Source of the DNA: Rotaria macrura
Lineage: Eukaryota; Rotifera; Eurotatoria; Philodinida; Philodinidae
DNA length: 64,000 nucleotides
Assembly: GCA_900239685.1 (NCBI GenBank)
Contig: OENT01000046.1
Location: 215,387-279,386 of the forward strand
Reading direction: 5' to 3'
The notes under the pieces were generated by a model. That model was not told the origin of the DNA. It made no database searches and worked only from the letters and a program-made list of their open reading frames with translations. Both the position numbers and the translations under genes were made by a program. Each line of letters starts with the position of its first letter. Position 1 is the first letter of the stretch. Positions 23,354 to 34,995 of the stretch are shown here, one piece after another.

Positions 23354-23780
23354 ATGCAAGTGAGTTTGGTTCTGCAACATAGCACTATATACTGTATAAT
23401 TTGATGTTTGATATTTTTTTGACAAATAGAATTTCGCCATAGTTTCAATTGTCCTTATTCTATTCATGCATATTCATTATCTATGTGGTGTTTCATCAAC
23501 TAGACTCAATGCACATGTTGAAAGATCCAAAAGATCAGATGATTCTTTACTTCCAAGTGACACATTTTCATTAGTTACCGATGAAAAATTACTCAAGTTA
23601 AAACAACTTGCCGATCATACTCATGGCTTGAAATTATACGAATTGTATCATACTGTTGATTATTATGTTCAAACTGCTCGAAAAAACAATGAATATATTC
23701 TATGGAAATATGATATCGACGAAGAAAGCCTGATTCTTGCATTGAGACAAAATTTACATGGAATTCTCTACTACGGTTAA
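23354..23780 (+). CDS. Small secreted protein, possible propeptide
   Basis: The two exons are 23354-23359 (only ATG CAA) and 23430-23780, split by a 70-bp GT-AG intron. The product has 118 residues. Using the far upstream ATG gives a textbook signal peptide (MQNFAIVSIVLILFMHIHYL, cleavage near residue 22), which supports the six-base first coding exon. The mature part has a KR dibasic site (RSKRSDD) shortly after the signal, an amphipathic segment (DEKLLKLKQLADHTHGLKL), and ends LHGILYYG with a terminal Gly that could be an amidation donor. There are no cysteines after the signal region. It resembles a peptide precursor in layout but matches no family I know. Confidence 0.6.
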
Positions 23781-23866
23781 AACTTGCGAGCAAGAATATC
23801 ATAGATATGCCATTGTTTGTGTGTTTGAAGAAAAATCTACTATTGCTATTTGAAGAAGAACAAGGA

Positions 23867-23872
23867 AATAAA
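23867..23872 (+). terminator. Polyadenylation signal of the small secreted protein gene
   Basis: AATAAA 86 bases after the stop codon, in the 233-bp gap between two convergent genes. Confidence 0.5.
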
Positions 23873-24013
23873 AAATTGAGTTTAATTTTTATATGAATGC
23901 AAAAAAAATCATTGATGGTAGAATGATTCTTTCTTATGCAAAAGAATATAATAAACTAGTTCAAAAAAGTGACAAATAGAGGAACGGGTTCATGGTTCTT
24001 GCATAATTAATTT

Positions 24014-25398
24014 CTAACCAATGATAACGGTATTTTCATCTTTGAATACATATTGGGGAACATCAAGGTTGAGTGGTGCTGGACCTTTACGTATACGTCC
24101 TGAACCATCATAATGTGAGCCATGACATGGACAATAATAACCTCCGTAGTCACCAGCATTTGCAATTGGAATACAACCTTAGAACAGAAGAGTGACAACG
24201 TATAGTGAATTATATTCTATGTGCTTTCACTCATGGATGAATCATACCAAGATGAGTACAAATACCAATGACAATAAGCCATTCAGGTTTTTGTACGCGT
24301 TGCGCATCTTCTTGTGGATCACGTAATAGACTAACATTGACACCTTGTTCTCGTGCTATTTCTTGTGCTGTTCGATGACGAACAAATATTGGTTTGTTAC
24401 GCCATTCAAATACAGCACTTTTTCCTTCGGCAACAGCTGAAAGATTGATTTCTACTTTGGCAAGAGACATAACATCTTTAGCTGGACCAACAAAAGAAAC
24501 TATATCTCGAACAATATATTTAGCCATATAAGCTGATGTTATAGCCATACCTTGAAAAATAAAAATGAAAGAATTAAAACAAAATATCTAAATGCAGAAG
24601 ATCGGACAGTCGAGTTTTATTACTACGAGTTTCCTAAAATTATGTTTTTGTCCTAAGGATTTATAAGGTTGGGAATGGTTCTCGTAGTCGTGAAGAATAT
24701 TTGAATGAAGTCAACAGATGGCGATGTAAGGTGTAGAAAAACGAAGGGCAAAAGTAAGAAAACAAATTTTCTATAATTCTACAGATTTTTGATAGTTGTT
24801 TAATATAGATATCTGATTTCAAGACTTTCTTATATCTACAATTCCGATTCGTATTATCCTAAATCTGTAAAATTATTGTATGGAATAATTGGAATTGTCG
24901 TTTGGTTTATGTAGAATTGTAACAATAATATAAAATATGAAGTCTGTGACGAACTCAAACTAGACTTACCAACTGGAGCTAAATATGAGTATGGCGCAGT
25001 GGCATCACCAGCTTCACGATATGATTTCGATGCGTCGAGACGTGCTTTACGACGATAATGATCGAAGCTTGGTACTTGAATATCAGTATGCGCATGACGC
25101 ACACTAAGAGCAGCTTAAGACGACAAGAAAAGGAAAGTAACTTTATTGTTTCCAGAAAACAAAAGTCGAAGAGAAATATTTTACATGTGAGACCACTAGT
25201 AATTGAAGCATTTCCACGTAATAAAAGTTTACTCATTGAAACAATTGTTTTTGGAGTTGATGCTTTTGGTACAGGAATATGTTCATGCTCAGCATCATGA
25301 TGATCATCTTCAACTTTCATCGGTACTGGTCTAGCCATCTGCCGAATGAAACTTGTTGTCACTTGAGTGATACGTTTGTTGCACATTTGCATGGCCAT
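24014..25398 (-). CDS. UQCRFS1: Rieske iron-sulfur subunit of complex III
   Basis: Four exons on the minus strand: 25398-25185, 25113-24970, 24550-24248 and 24177-24014, giving 274 residues. The N-terminus ([17 protein letters not shown]...) is basic and hydroxylated, as for a mitochondrial presequence. [16 protein letters not shown], the single transmembrane helix region ([24 protein letters not shown]) and the Rieske head follow. Cluster box 1 is CTHLGC (Cys217, His219, Cys222) and box 2 is CPCHGSH (Cys236, Cys238, His239), so all four 2Fe-2S ligands and the disulfide pair are present. It carries electrons from ubiquinol to cytochrome c1 in the inner membrane. The donor of the first intron is ambiguous among three in-phase GTs; GTAAAAT was chosen as best consensus. 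TATTTCAG ends three bases before the ATG, a candidate trans-splice acceptor. Confidence 0.95.
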
Positions 25399-25459
25399 AT
25401 CTGAAATACATTTAAACAATGAGATCAGTTCGCGCCTATTATATCTAGAAATCAAGAAT

Positions 25460-25834
25460 ATGTCGTTGCACTGTAAACCAGTTTATCTTATCGTATATGT
25501 TTGTATGGGTATATTCATTTTTTGTTTTGAATTATTCTACCGTTGGATAAATCAAACATATGACATACGTATTCGTATATGTCCAACTGTATTCTATATA
25601 GAATTTAAACAATTGTCTAAAGTTCAATCGTCAAATTGGTTAGAACATAAAATTCATAATTTGATTGAAGTACTTTATTCAATCAATGATCCATGTTCAA
25701 GTAAAGAGCTAAAATTAAACTTCCATTCAATATTCATTTATCTTCGATATTTATGGCTAAGTATCATCAGTGTTTATTCTTGTCTGGCGATAAAATATGC
25801 TATGAAGTTCGAAAAAATTGAAATAAAATTATAA
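25460..25834 (+). CDS. Possible small membrane protein, unrecognised
   Basis: A single open frame of 124 residues from ATG 25460 (MSLHCKPVYLIVYVC), head-to-head with UQCRFS1 62 bp away. It has two hydrophobic segments (about residues 7-24 and 95-112) with a soluble stretch between, and an AATAAA at the stop. No family is recognised, and in this AT-rich DNA a frame of this length can arise by chance. Confidence 0.3.
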   Translation: MSLHCKPVYLIVYVCMGIFIFCFELFYRWINQTYDIRIRICPTVFYIEFKQLSKVQSSNWLEHKIHNLIEVLYSINDPCSSKELKLNFHSIFIYLRYLWLSIISVYSCLAIKYAMKFEKIEIKL

Positions 25835-27904
25835 AAATATTTCTTCTGGTCAAAATGAAACCAGAAATTTAATGTTTTCGATGTGTCGTAGTCGTAAGGA
25901 AACAAAATAGTTTTATCTATAAACAAACAAATATTAATTAGAAAAATATGTTTCACTATTTGAGCTTTTCTACCAATGCGTAAAAATGATTTCGTCATTA
26001 TTTTCTCTAGTCTGAATTTCAACTTTAACAGATGTTTTTCATAGGCTGAAAGAATTTTTTCGGAATAGCCTATTAGAAAAATAGATTCGACATGACTGAA
26101 TCGTTCGTGTTACAGGTCCATTTAGCAAAATCGTATTATGGCGCCATTTTATTATAACTACAGCAGTAAATGATAAATGCCATGTACCGTAAACAAAGTG
26201 TAGATGAAATAGATCATTCAAAATTATTCGGGCTTCATGATTTCCTTCAAGTAAATTTGATTTATTACATGTATTCTATGTTTTCGTTTGACCAATGAAT
26301 TTAGGAAACTGCCCTTGTTCATCTATTCTAGGTAATAGAAACAATAGAATGGTTTTTGTAATCGAAAAATATATTCTTACAAGCTAAAGAACAATTTCTT
26401 TTTCTGTATTGTTGCTTCCGTATTAACTTGTGTAATATTTGTTAACTTTGCAAACTAACCATGTAAAATAGGACTAGTGGATAAATAATAACGTCTATGA
26501 AAAATATGGAATGCAATGTATATTGGAATTTGACTAGATGACTATAGAAACGTGTTCATAGTGTGGATGAGAAAGAAGTTGAAATGTATTTTCGACAAAC
26601 TCAACGAATCCTGTACTTAGAAACTTGCATGAGCATATTGGCTAGAATCACCATTGAAACAAAACTGAAGTCCTCAATTGTTATACATTCCAGATGCTAT
26701 TATACCCGTATGGTTAATAGCGTCATCTACCGACAGCGTTGTATTTGAAGAGAAATCTATAGTGCAGTAAAATTAAGTCTATCAAATTTAATATCTAGAA
26801 TAGATATTTGTTCATATTATTTTCATATTTAACTCAAATCTATCAGTCGTCGATAGTATTTTTCGGAATCACCACTCAATAGAATTTCGGTAGCTTTATG
26901 AGTAGCCATTGATGTTCAAAGTCAAAGAGCAACAATCAATTGTTATTGTCAAAGATGTATTCTTTTGTCGACAGTGTCATATTCTAAAATTTAATTAGAT
27001 GAAATTCATCCCTAGTGCTTGAAATGAACATCATCATGATTGCTCCTAATCAGTCAAAAGCATTTTAATCTTGTCTTTCTAACGGCAACAAGCAATTACG
27101 AAGAAAACTTAATTGACTTTCACGCTCAAGTAGTAATATTTTTGTTTATAATTCGCAAACTAACTCCTACATTCGTAATTTTGAGATGTAAAACTCTTGA
27201 TAGTCATTTTCAAGAGAGCCTTCAAAAATAAAGTAATGCGTAGTAGTGATTGAATAGAATATCATATTAGTCGATCGTTTTAATGAGTTTCTCATGTTCA
27301 CTTGCAACTAACTATCTAAAGTAAGTCCATCGGTCAATAACGATCAGGATATGATGAGTTCAAACACTTGAATATTTATCGTTATCAGTCTTATGAATAT
27401 CGTGTAGTCAACAAATGCAGACATAATACACTGATCATGTTTTATAATATGAAACTCTACTGATAAACAATATACGTACAATGCAAGTTATACTACCATA
27501 ACCGCCAATTGATTCATTCACGATTATAATGCATATTATTGCTGTTTTTTTCAAGTTGAAAAATGGCTCAATGTAGACTGTAGAAAAAATTATAAATGAA
27601 AAGTCTGAAATTCGCATTTCTGTCAAACTATACTTTCATCTACTTGGTTTTAAAGTCGAAATTCCTGAAAACTGAAAAGAAGAGAAACCTTAATTTTTCA
27701 AATTCACAATTGTTTAATCTGAGAAGTTTTATCCATTTCTCCATGTGACGATTCTTGTTACCAATAAATCACATGAGACAAACTTCTATGACTAAATGTT
27801 TACTAGATACGTTAAAAAGCAATTGATTTTATTGGTTCCAAAATTAAAGTTCTCTAAAACTGAAAATTCGGCATAGCAATGCTGATTTTCAGCTTGATTT
27901 TATT
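25835..27904. other. Intergenic, 2.1 kb, no gene seen
   Basis: AT-rich with only short chance frames on either strand; no repeats or RNA genes recognised. Confidence 0.5.
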
Positions 27905-29353
27905 TTACGTGTCGACTTCCCAATTCGATTTTCCTAGTTCATCATTATTTTTTTTCGAGCCTTGTTGGGAATTATTAGGTTTCGGCGAAGGTTTATTAGG
28001 CAAATCATGATCATTGGATTGTTTATTGCTTTCAAGTGAAGTGGCCGATTGCTTTTTTATCTGTTTTTGAACTTTCGAATCGTATTGAGGGCCACATGCA
28101 TTGTTCGAGTTAGAATTAGAAGAGTTTGCTGAAACCGTAACCTTAGGCATCGATTCTGCTGCATTTTTTCTGCTTGAATGCCGATCCGTTGAATGAACTT
28201 GCATAGACGAGGATTCTTTTTGTGCACTGTCATCCAAGGCGATTGTCTTTCCTTCGTGGTAAAGCCAGTCACTGATGTCTCGAATCAAATCTTTAGCATA
28301 AAGTTTACTAAGCCATTCTTCAGGAATAGAATTCAGACCAAAAAAAGCTCCCGCTAACTGACCATAAATGGCAGCTGTTGTGTCCGTATCGTCTCCAAGA
28401 TTGACCGAAGCAAGAGCACCATCTTGGAATGATTCTTTATGTTTCCAAAAAGCCCATAAAGCAGCTTCAAGCGCACTTATTACATAACCTTTACCACGAA
28501 TACCTGTATCATAACCATCTATTTTCTGATATGAACCATTAGCTACAACTAGTACTTCTTCATGAAGATCTTTCGAGCCAAACCAATGTCTATGACTAGC
28601 ATAAAATGATTTGTCAATCAAAGCCTCCAACGATTCACCCCTCACGGCAGCAACGATGAGAGCTCCATAATAACGGCATGCATCAACAGCTCTTTCATCG
28701 CCATGAGTTAACCTTGCACTCTCACCGGAAAGTTGAACGGCCAAAAGAGGATCTCGAAAGAAGAAGAGTGGTACTGGAGTAAGACGCATGAGAGCTCCGT
28801 TTCCAGCTTTCCCTGGTTTACTACAGTTGACATCAAAATTAGGTAGTTTACTCCTGACCTCTTCGAACGAAAGTTTATCAACATCATTTTCTGTTCTTAA
28901 CGAGAAAACTTTCATAACCTCTTTTTGACGTCGACCAAACTGCTCCAATGAAGTACGAGTTGTACTACCAATATCAAAGCAATGTCCTGTAGATGAAAGA
29001 TAACCGTGTTTGTGCCACCATTTATAGCGAACCAGTTGATCATACGGATCATACTTTTGCCTTGTAAGTAAAGAAGAGGCTAGACATAATGCCATTGAAG
29101 TATCATCGGTCCATTGTCCTGCTTTCAAGCCCCACGTACCTCCAGATTGAAGTTTTTTAACAGGATTCTCTACAAGATATTGATGAGGTCGAAATTCCAC
29201 ACTGGCTCCTAGGGCATCTCCCACGGCGAGACCTATCATAGATCCACGGATACGATTAAGCTCTGCGATTTCTTCTGGTTTCTGACATTCAGCTGGTTTA
29301 TCAAGTCGAATTTGATGAGGAAGTACACGATCATGTGGTGACGGAAATTTCAT
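27905..29353 (-). CDS. ADP-ribosylglycohydrolase (DraG/ARH family)
   Basis: One uninterrupted frame of 482 residues. The catalytic domain spans about 33-368. The metal-binding motifs are complete: GQWTDDTSMA (Thr82, Asp83, Asp84) and NLGDDTDTTAA (Asp321, Asp322, Asp324, Thr325). GSMIGLAVGDALGA, GNGALMR (185-190) and LTHGDE (216-220) are further family signatures. The fold binds two Mg ions and removes ADP-ribose from protein residues or related conjugates; the exact substrate is unknown. The last 105 residues are a low-complexity Ser/Asn/Lys tail absent from bacterial relatives. It is the only long intronless gene here apart from the short dynein light chain-like one, is distinctly less AT-rich than its neighbours, and belongs to a family common in bacteria. 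Acquisition by horizontal transfer, followed by a eukaryote-style tail, is a reasonable inference. Confidence 0.9.
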   Translation of the reverse strand: MKFPSPHDRVLPHQIRLDKPAECQKPEEIAELNRIRGSMIGLAVGDALGASVEFRPHQYLVENPVKKLQSGGTWGLKAGQWTDDTSMALCLASSLLTRQKYDPYDQLVRYKWWHKHGYLSSTGHCFDIGSTTRTSLEQFGRRQKEVMKVFSLRTENDVDKLSFEEVRSKLPNFDVNCSKPGKAGNGALMRLTPVPLFFFRDPLLAVQLSGESARLTHGDERAVDACRYYGALIVAAVRGESLEALIDKSFYASHRHWFGSKDLHEEVLVVANGSYQKIDGYDTGIRGKGYVISALEAALWAFWKHKESFQDGALASVNLGDDTDTTAAIYGQLAGAFFGLNSIPEEWLSKLYAKDLIRDISDWLYHEGKTIALDDSAQKESSSMQVHSTDRHSSRKNAAESMPKVTVSANSSNSNSNNACGPQYDSKVQKQIKKQSATSLESNKQSNDHDLPNKPSPKPNNSQQGSKKNNDELGKSNWEVDT

Positions 29354-30344
29354 AATTTGAAAATGGTTTCACTAAAAGAACAATCTACAAGACAAGGGCA
29401 ATAATTCAATATTGAGAGAAAGTTTGAAATTTAGAATGGAAAATCATAAAAAACACAATTAAATATATGAATGGCAACTATCTTAAATGTTACAATTAAA
29501 AAAGAGTGGTAGGTCAATGTTGGTAGAGCGAACAGTTTTAAGAAGTACTTTAGTACTCCTCTGAATATATATTTCAGTTATTTTCAACGTACCTATATTG
29601 ATCTATTTCCCTATTGCGTTTCCTATGTCAATCAATGTTGCCTTCTCTCTATCGTTGTTTTCTGTGCTCATCTCCTTCTCTATTATTCCTCTTAGATAAA
29701 CAGGTGTTGTATGTCAAGTAGGAACACTCTGGACGTATGAAATAGTTCATTGAACAATTATTACCGATACGAGGCGGTAAGTTACTAAATCCAATTTATT
29801 ATAATAATATTTCTCATTACTTTCACATTAATCGTTTCATACAGGACTGCAGCTTCTGTTTTTATACTACAAGAAAGAGAATTGATTTATGCGTATATAC
29901 AAGTCAAATTTTTTTTCCAAATTACCCTAACAATGAAGTTACCAGTGATATAAAATTAGATAACTTTAAACGTTTGCGTCATCTGTTGTATTAATAAAGC
30001 GAACGCATCGATCAATTTTAGTGTGAGAAGAATTTTTCTAGAATTTTCACCGACGTCCCTTTTTTTATTAATTTCAATATAGACCATTGATTAATACATA
30101 TTTTTTCTTTGAACTATGGAAAAATTCAAATAGGTCTTCGAGTGACTTGTCAAGGAAGAAAACACAAATATGCTTATAAACGTATTAGATATATCCTATG
30201 TCATAGAAGTTTTCTGTGTTAATCATTTTGTTAAAACAAGTTCACGAAATCTCGATAGTTGAGAAAAAGTATGCAGCGTAAAAACACTGAAGCAAATAGA
30301 TTCTTCATAACTAATATCTGCTTTTCAGAATATCATAGCTAGTC
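29354..30344. other. Intergenic, 1 kb, no gene seen
   Basis: Upstream region of the glycohydrolase gene; no exons recognised on either strand. Confidence 0.45.
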
Positions 30345-30461
30345 TACCTAGGAGAATCCTTCCGACAATCAGATGCGATCGGATCGAATAGAAACTCGAT
30401 CGGATTCTACATGAATTCCTATAAAACCGAGTGAATTCTTTCGGATTCATTTAACTGAATA
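30345..30461. mobile_element. Short relative of the TCGGAT-type MITE
   Basis: The left end TACCTAGGAGAATCCTTCCGAC matches the left end at 5682 in 18 of 22 positions. The right end GGATTCATTTAACTGAATA matches the other copy's right end in about 15 of 19. The interior has the same GATCGGAT/GAATTC-type repeats, but the copy is 117 bp rather than 343 bp, so copies differ mainly in internal repeat number. Confidence 0.55.
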
Positions 30462-33325
30462 CCTTGACACATTTCAGGATCAAAAAAGGCTTCAGTAAAA
30501 TGATGAGCACCAAAATATCTTTTAAGTTGAAACATTTGCTTAAAGATTTGTTGGGAGAGGGATATACTGTAGTTCCGTACAGATAAAATCTTCAGTGCAC
30601 GATCATTTCACATCGAACGCATTAAAATATCATCGGTAAGTTCTTTACTCCGTTGAAATATTGTTGTAAGCATTATTTTATAATAACAAATAATGCACGT
30701 GGATATTTTATAATAGTGTTGTTTTCAAGAAGTAGATAGCATTGAAACATTTGAATTCACTATGTGACACTATTAAAAATGACAATCCAATTGCCTACGA
30801 AAAGAGAAAAACAAAATTCCTATTGTTGTTCTTTAACAGAAGAAAATCCTTACTTATGTTCTTCCAAAGGAGCGAGTGTGAGAAATACAGCTCTCAACTA
30901 GCTACCTTTTAGTTGCTTAGTTACTACCGTAAATAATTTTTCTCGCATTCTATGAATGAATCATTGTTTCAGTCAACTACAATTTTCAGCTCATGACTCA
31001 TGAGGTTGAATTAAAAAATGACTCTCTAAATTCGTTTTCATAGGAGGATGTGGATGTAATGAAATATGATCATAACCATTAAAACCGGAATAAATCAATG
31101 AATTTCATAGAAAGAATAGAATTCCGATAGCTCATCTTTTGTTAGCAAAGGTAAAAAAATATGAGGATAAAGAGCCTTCGTTCTCTCACTCAGCCTGATG
31201 TTGATGTAGTTACGTGAGGGGAAAGGGAGAAAGTACATTGGTTGCACGTGAGGATTGGTTAGGTAATGTGCTTTTCGATATTAGTATAATACAGTCACAC
31301 ACTAAGTTATATTGAAAAATTAAATACTTAGCTTAATTTTCATTCTCTTTTGCACTCTACCAGCCAACTTTAACAATAAGTTAACTACATTTAACACATG
31401 AAAGTAATATTTATTTTAATATTTCTGAGATTCGTCAAATGGATCTCATGCAATTGTTAAGTTGCTTATCAGTGTTCAAGAAATGAAGATATCTGTGTTT
31501 TTAGTGGTTCGATGGCCACATATTTTAAGAATTCTGCGCCAACTCTGCTCAGCTTCGATACATTAATGCATCGAATACGTTAACAGATATAACTAATGGT
31601 GAATAAAATCGATCATCTTTTTCAAAATCTCTCTACATAGATTTATTTTCTAATTGTGCACTATCGATCTGTCTCTCTTCTTCTCTTATTTAGTGATTTA
31701 GTCTTATTCATCCATGTATGTCTTCCTCACGTTATAAACACTATATGCATACACATTTGTTTACAAAATTGACTTTCGTTTTCTTTTCATAGGCTATGCA
31801 ATCAATAGGAGTTCGAAAAGCTGTCAACTCCAACTCCATTTCGACTCTGTTGTTAAAAGTATCAACTTCGGAGTTGGAATGGCCCATCACTGCGAATGAC
31901 ACATGGCATGGTATCAAACTTTGGGATGGCTGGAAATCTCTTTGACGTCTCATATCGAGTTCTGATTCTGATGAGCTTGAAAACGTTTTGAAGGGTTCCC
32001 AACATGCACTTGTGAGAAAGTATCCTGTAAATGTTTTCGTTTTTCGTAGGCTCTGATAACCCATCTTCGGAAACTCTTGAACCAATTTCACAGAGTAACA
32101 AAATCGGACATCTTGATTGGACTTTCTAGGAAACGGATTTGTTTTTTGAAAATTCGAAATTTACAAGAGTTTCGATTTTAAGAACAAATTTTATGCTTTT
32201 TTTAAACGATTTTAAGACAATAGAAGAAGTTTAAAATAAGGATTTCTGCACCCTCATTTAAACTGTTAAAATCATGTGAAAATAATCAGCAATTGCTCTT
32301 GAATTACTTTTTCATATATCCTTCAAGGATTCATGATTCAAAATGCTTTGTGATTTTATTGTAAGCAGATTTGAAACTGAAAACCGGTGTGAATCTTTTT
32401 GAAGGATTTACTGTTAAATGAATAGGAGTAGAATCACGCAGGTATTGAAGAAAACCACTTATTAATCAAAAGGGTGTGTGAGTGTTATTGAATCAAATAT
32501 TCCCACACACCGCCGGACTCATCCTCACCAGACAATATAGCCACACTTCACTTTTCTTTTTAACAGTTGTATATTGTTTTGACATATCTACGTTTCGTTG
32601 TGTTATATACGTGAAGTTGTATAATTCGAATACATGAACAAATATTGTCAAGTCAAATGTTGACTACTAATCAACGTTTTGATTCTATTACTCATTTCTT
32701 GTTGACAATAGATATCTGACATGGTCACAAGACGGTTGCCTGATTCAAAAAATATTTTGCACAAAATCTGATCCAAGCGCAGTCTTTTTATTAGAAAAAC
32801 GATTGAAGTGGCAATATTTTTATTGAAGTTTAACCTAATTATTTGTTGTTCAATCGATTAATCATTGTTACTAGATCAACACTGTTGTATTCCATTCAAA
32901 TTTATTTTTCTAATGCTTTTTTTTCAAGAAATTTCCATATCAGAAGGTTTTCTTACTCAGCTCAAGAAGTTTTAGTGGATAAAAAAGTGTTTAAACAACG
33001 GAATCCAATCAACATTGTTCTTTCAATCTGCAGATAAGACTTCAGTTCTGTTGAAAAATAGCTATCTTTCGTTTAGTAGACACGATGAATAAACAATTAT
33101 TTTCCATAAGAAATTCGCTCTCAGGAAAACAACAAACGCAAAATAGAAGCTAATCAGATTCCTTATCTTGATTTCAAAAATTCTGAAATCTTTTAAGATT
33201 TTCAAGCCAGATTTTTGAGTAACACATAATTGTTATACAATTAAAATCACTTGACTTCTATTAAACTATTATTTCCAGTAAAAAACTTAGTATTGTGCAA
33301 TATTTAATTTCTAGAAATGTAAGTT
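30462..33325. other. Intergenic, 2.9 kb, no supported gene
   Basis: A GC-richer patch at 31790-32100 is open in two minus-strand frames at once (116 and 79 codons), neither matching a known family. A GGTGTGTG/CACACACC inverted repeat lies at about 32473-32510. Otherwise featureless AT-rich sequence. Confidence 0.4.
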
Positions 33326-33622
33326 CAGATTAAAATTAATTCTTTCTTGATTAAAAAATTAATTGTAGTAGCGTAACTTTAATCAGATTTTCTCAACTAA
33401 TGAACAGATTTCATTCGATTTGAATCGTTTTTAATCGATGGTTCCAAATAAAGCAATCATAAATCGATTTCAATCGATTCAATTTATTTCACACAAAACA
33501 TTATTAAAATATCTTACAATTAAATCAAATCTGTCTGTTTGACTGAAAACTCTGATGAAAGGTAGGTTAAAATAGTGTGATTTAAATTAATTTTTACGTC
33601 AGACACAATCAATTTTAATCTG
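33326..33622. mobile_element. Candidate MITE with 16-bp inverted ends
   Basis: CAGATTAAAATTAATT at the left faces AATCAATTTTAATCTG at the right (15 of 16 when inverted). The 297-bp interior is AT-rich with repeated AATCGATT words and no coding frame. A target duplication is not evident. In such AT-rich DNA the ends could be chance, but the length and the match make a miniature element plausible. Confidence 0.4.
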
Positions 33623-34995
33623 ATCGTCAACCGTTTTCTAACATGGACAAATAAGTCTCAGAATATGTTGTTTTAAATGTTCGGTTCTATAGGTAAATGT
33701 AAGGAAAAATCTAGGCGATGAATACAAGATTAGAATTGGTAGGATTACATGAGCTCTCCTCATAGAAAGCCATCATTGCTTATTGCATGGAAATGAGACA
33801 GGAGTTTTATTTATTGCTATTTTAGTTTTGTATGTTGAAACAACGTATGTCAAAGATCGACCTAGTCTTACCAGTACTATTTGTCGTAGTAAGGGGTTCA
33901 GAACAAAATGAGTTTTTCAAGTGGAATTTTATGAAATGTATCTTTCATCGGTTTCATTATTGGAAAGGGTAGAGAATTGAATAATTTGATTGAAACAGTA
34001 CTATTTCCATTCCCTTTCTAAACATAAGAAATCTATTCAAATTATATTATTTCTGGAGCTTGTACAACAGTTCTTTCTCTTTGGTACATGACGATGCTTA
34101 ATTACATAGTAGCTTTGATTGTGAAATACTTTTGAAGAAACAGAAAGTATGGGTACGAAATTCGAAAACAATCACAAATCTATTTAAACGCCCTGTTTTA
34201 AGAGCAGTACAAGAAAAAAAGGACTGTCATACGATAGTCTGTGATAGATACACAACATGAGAGGAATATCACAAAAACAACAAATAAACAAAGACGGATA
34301 AGAAAATGTATCGAGATAAGGAGAATCGAAACTAACTTTATGATGCACCTCGTGTATGTTTTTCTCTTTTTAGTATGAACGATGTTGTAAAATGAATTTA
34401 AAAATTAAGACACTTTAATGGAAATTTTCAAAACAACAACGCCAATCTATTTTATTCGTATCGAATAAATAAAGATAATTACACTTTCCTATTTCTGAAC
34501 TAAGATGTATCGAAAAATATAGTCATAACAAAACTACTGTTTTACTTGTATAGTCCGTATTGATGATAATTTAGTCATACATCTAGAGTCAGTAGTTTCA
34601 ATGTTATTATGTTTCTTCGAACGGTACAAAATGATAAGTGTTTCTTCAACAAATGATTTCATCAAGTAACTTGCACACATACATAAGTGAGAAAGAATAT
34701 AAACTGAAGAAAATGCTCTAGACCAATATGCAGTTGTACGATGACAGCAAATGTCAGATTGATACGTTTTAATAAATAATAGTACTTCAATGAAGACTTT
34801 AGTCTTCATCATGATTCATATAAAATTTGGTGAGACCAGTGAGATAATCATGACAATATTTACTTGTGATTATTTGTCATTCGTCATCTAAATAGATAAC
34901 ACATCGTAGTAACAGTATATTAATATCATTTCTCTTTTGAATAATGCATTCGTTTCTTGTTAACAATTGTTTTTCGTAAAATTTACTTCATTGAA
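33623..34995. other. Intergenic, 1.4 kb, no gene seen
   Basis: No coding frame with family similarity on either strand. Confidence 0.45.

Noticed and set aside
32473-32510. GGTGTGTG/CACACACC inverted repeat as a transposon end or terminator
   Set aside because: Only about nine imperfect pairs, isolated, with no element boundaries or adjacent gene.
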